NCBI RefSeq assembly: GCF_035503745.1
Contig: NZ_DATJTC010000027.1
Location: forward strand, 62,001-126,000
Length of the DNA: 64,000 nt
Direction: 5' to 3'
From: Dyella_B sp035503745
GTDB taxonomy: Bacteria > Pseudomonadota > Gammaproteobacteria > Xanthomonadales > Rhodanobacteraceae
Both the position numbers and the translations under genes were made by a program. The notes below the pieces were generated by a model. It was not told where the DNA came from, did no database searches, and saw only the letters and a program-made list of their open reading frames with translations. This document shows, in pieces, positions 62,749-64,000 of the stretch. Each line of letters begins with the position of its first letter. Position 1 is the first letter of the stretch.

Positions 62749-63645
62749 ATGGCTCAAGTCACCATGCGCCAGATGTTGGAAGCTGGCGTGCATTTCGGTC
62801 ACCAGACCCGCTACTGGAACCCGAAGATGGCCCCGTACATCTTTGGCGCCCGCGGCAAGATCCACATCATCAACCTCGAAAAGACGCTGCCGCTGTTCAC
62901 CGACGCGATGAACTTCCTGTCGGCGATCGCCCAGAAGCGCGGTACCGTGCTGTTTGTCGGCACCAAGCGCTCGGCGCGCGAAGCGCTGGCCGAAGAGGCC
63001 GCCCGCGCCGGCATGCCCTTCGTCACCGCCCGCTGGCTCGGCGGCATGCTCACCAACTTCCGCACGGTCAAGCAGTCGGTCGCGCGCCTGAAGGAGCTGG
63101 AAGCGGCCGAAACCGACGGCAGCTTCGACAAGCTGGTCAAGCACGAAGTGCTGGCCCTGCGCCGCGAACGCGGCAAGCTGGAAAACTCGCTCGGCGGCAT
63201 CAAGAACATGAACCGCCTGCCCGACGCGCTGTTCGTGGTCGACATCGGCCATGAAAACATCGCCGTGCAGGAAGCCAAGAAGCTCGGCATCCCGGTGATC
63301 GCCGTGGTCGACACCAACTACAACCCCGAACTGGTCGACTACGCCATCCCAGGCAACGACGACGCCATCCGCGCGATCCAGCTGTACGCCCGCGCCGCCG
63401 CCGACTCGATCCTCGAAGGCAAGGCCGCCGCCCCGGCTGCCGCCCAGGGCGATGCCAACGAATTCGTCGAACTCGACGAGGAAGGCAACCCGGTCGCCAA
63501 GGACGAGGAGCGTCGCGCCGCGGCTCCCCGCCGCAATGCACCGGCCAAGAAGGGCGCCCCCCGCGGCGGCGAGCGCGACGACCGCCGTGGCGGCCGCGGC
63601 GGTCGCGGCGGCCGCTCGAACAACGAGTTCGGCGACGCCGAGTAA
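62749..63645 (+). CDS. rpsB: 30S ribosomal protein S2
   Basis: A 298-residue S2. TMRQMLEAGVHFGHQTRYWNPKM is the S2 start, with the WNPKM signature, and GIPVIAVVDTNYNP, VDYAIPGNDDAIRAI are conserved. The C-terminal tail of about 60 residues is unusually long and rich in Arg, Gly, Asp and Glu (DDRRGGRGGRGGRSNNEFGDAE); the E. coli protein has 241 residues. The start is supported by AGGAG upstream. Confidence 0.98.
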   Translation: MAQVTMRQMLEAGVHFGHQTRYWNPKMAPYIFGARGKIHIINLEKTLPLFTDAMNFLSAIAQKRGTVLFVGTKRSAREALAEEAARAGMPFVTARWLGGMLTNFRTVKQSVARLKELEAAETDGSFDKLVKHEVLALRRERGKLENSLGGIKNMNRLPDALFVVDIGHENIAVQEAKKLGIPVIAVVDTNYNPELVDYAIPGNDDAIRAIQLYARAAADSILEGKAAAPAAAQGDANEFVELDEEGNPVAKDEERRAAAPRRNAPAKKGAPRGGERDDRRGGRGGRGGRSNNEFGDAE

Positions 63646-63657
63646 GCCTTACCCGCT

Positions 63658-63681
63658 GCCGTGGCGGCCCGCCGCCACGGC
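63658..63681 (+). promoter_or_regulatory. Hairpin between rpsB and tsf
   Basis: GCCGTGGCGG and CCGCCACGGC form a perfect 10-bp stem with a 4-base loop, between the rpsB stop and tsf. There is no T-run, so it is more likely to adjust expression of tsf or mRNA stability than to stop transcription fully. Confidence 0.55.
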
Positions 63682-63707
63682 AAACCAAGATTTCCGAGGA
63701 ACTGTCA

Positions 63708-64000
63708 ATGGCTGAAATTTCCGCCCAACTGGTCAAGGAACTCCGCGAGCGCTCCGGCGCCGGCATGATGGAGTGCAAGAAAGCCCTGGTCGAAAACCAC
63801 GGCGACATCGAAGCGGCGATGGAATGGCTGCGCAAGTCGGGCCTGGCCAAGGCCGACAAGAAGGCCGGCCGCGTGGCCGCCGAAGGCCGCATCGTTGCCG
63901 CCCAGGCCTCCGGCAACGCCGTACTGGTCGAAGTGAACAGCGAAACCGATTTCGTCGCCAAGGACGCCAGCTTCGTGAAGTTCAGCGACACCGTCGCCGA
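63708..64000 (+). CDS. tsf: Elongation factor Ts (cut by the window edge)
   Basis: The first 97 residues of EF-Ts. AEISAQLVKELRERSGAGMMECKKAL is the conserved N-terminal helical domain that contacts EF-Tu, and VNSETDFVAKD is the next family block. EF-Ts exchanges GDP on EF-Tu. GAGGA lies 8 bases upstream of the ATG. The usual partner of rpsB, in the same operon. Confidence 0.98.
   Translation, partial: MAEISAQLVKELRERSGAGMMECKKALVENHGDIEAAMEWLRKSGLAKADKKAGRVAAEGRIVAAQASGNAVLVEVNSETDFVAKDASFVKFSDTVA

Noticed and set aside
1..64000. CRISPR arrays, tRNA or rRNA genes and complete insertion sequences
   Set aside because: No regularly spaced direct repeats, no tRNA-like cloverleaf and no transposase or integrase reading frame were seen.

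Overview
The window is a GC-rich (my estimate is in the mid-60s percent), gene-dense bacterial chromosome segment. The gene content and the order dapD-...-glnD-map-rpsB-tsf point to a gammaproteobacterium of the Xanthomonadales, most likely Rhodanobacteraceae (Dyella/Frateuria/Luteibacter-like). This placement is inferred from gene order and protein style, not from a search. I see no tRNA, rRNA, CRISPR array, prophage or intact insertion sequence.

Layout. 1-8 kb: a secretory-type lipase cut by the window edge, a periplasmic peptidyl-prolyl isomerase, an AsmA-family protein, an EamA exporter, rlmJ, an Slp-type lipoprotein and a cation diffusion facilitator. 8-18.6 kb: a GNAT enzyme, mfd, the ergothioneine pair egtB-egtD, two small exported proteins, rlmKL and a small hydrolase. 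18.6-24.8 kb: a peptidoglycan amidase, tesB, bpt, a membrane-anchored GltB-like protein, purT and a DUF423 protein. 24.8-27.7 kb: copper delivery for cytochrome oxidase (SCO, PCu(A)C, CtaG-type protein). 27.7-31.3 kb: a GldA/GldF/GldG-like ABC system. 31.4-35 kb: an SRPBCC protein and a NarL-type two-component pair. 35.2-39.4 kb: GNAT-minC-minD-minE, a HEAGH-motif protein and a family 9 glycosyltransferase. 39.4-42.4 kb: a fluoride riboswitch followed by crcB, a DUF190 gene, cfa and a TraB/GumN gene. 43-50 kb: parC, a secreted protein, then a hydrolase, two half-size EamA proteins, an acyl carrier protein and a ketosynthase. 50-64 kb: a phosphodiester glycosidase with a penicillin-acylase-type enzyme, dapE, an unknown exported protein, arsC-like, a frameshifted CREST-type membrane hydrolase, dapD, a PepSY protein, glnD, map, rpsB and the start of tsf.

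The most unusual signal is a dispersed non-coding element present three times (about 18583-18787, 42965-43130 and 62162-62450). It has roughly 30-bp terminal inverted repeats and two internal inverted repeats. In the two complete copies the two termini match each other better than they match the other copy, which looks like covariation of a stem. In all three cases the same end of the element lies 6 to 14 bases upstream of a start codon (a small hydrolase, parC and map), reading outward. It may be a MITE-like element that supplies 5' leaders, or a structured leader RNA.

Other points of interest are the fluoride riboswitch operon that appears to include cfa, a probable single-base frameshift in the CREST hydrolase between dapD and the arsC-like gene, a stand-alone ketosynthase/ACP/exporter cluster, and a 15-bp tandem repeat in front of the cation transporter.
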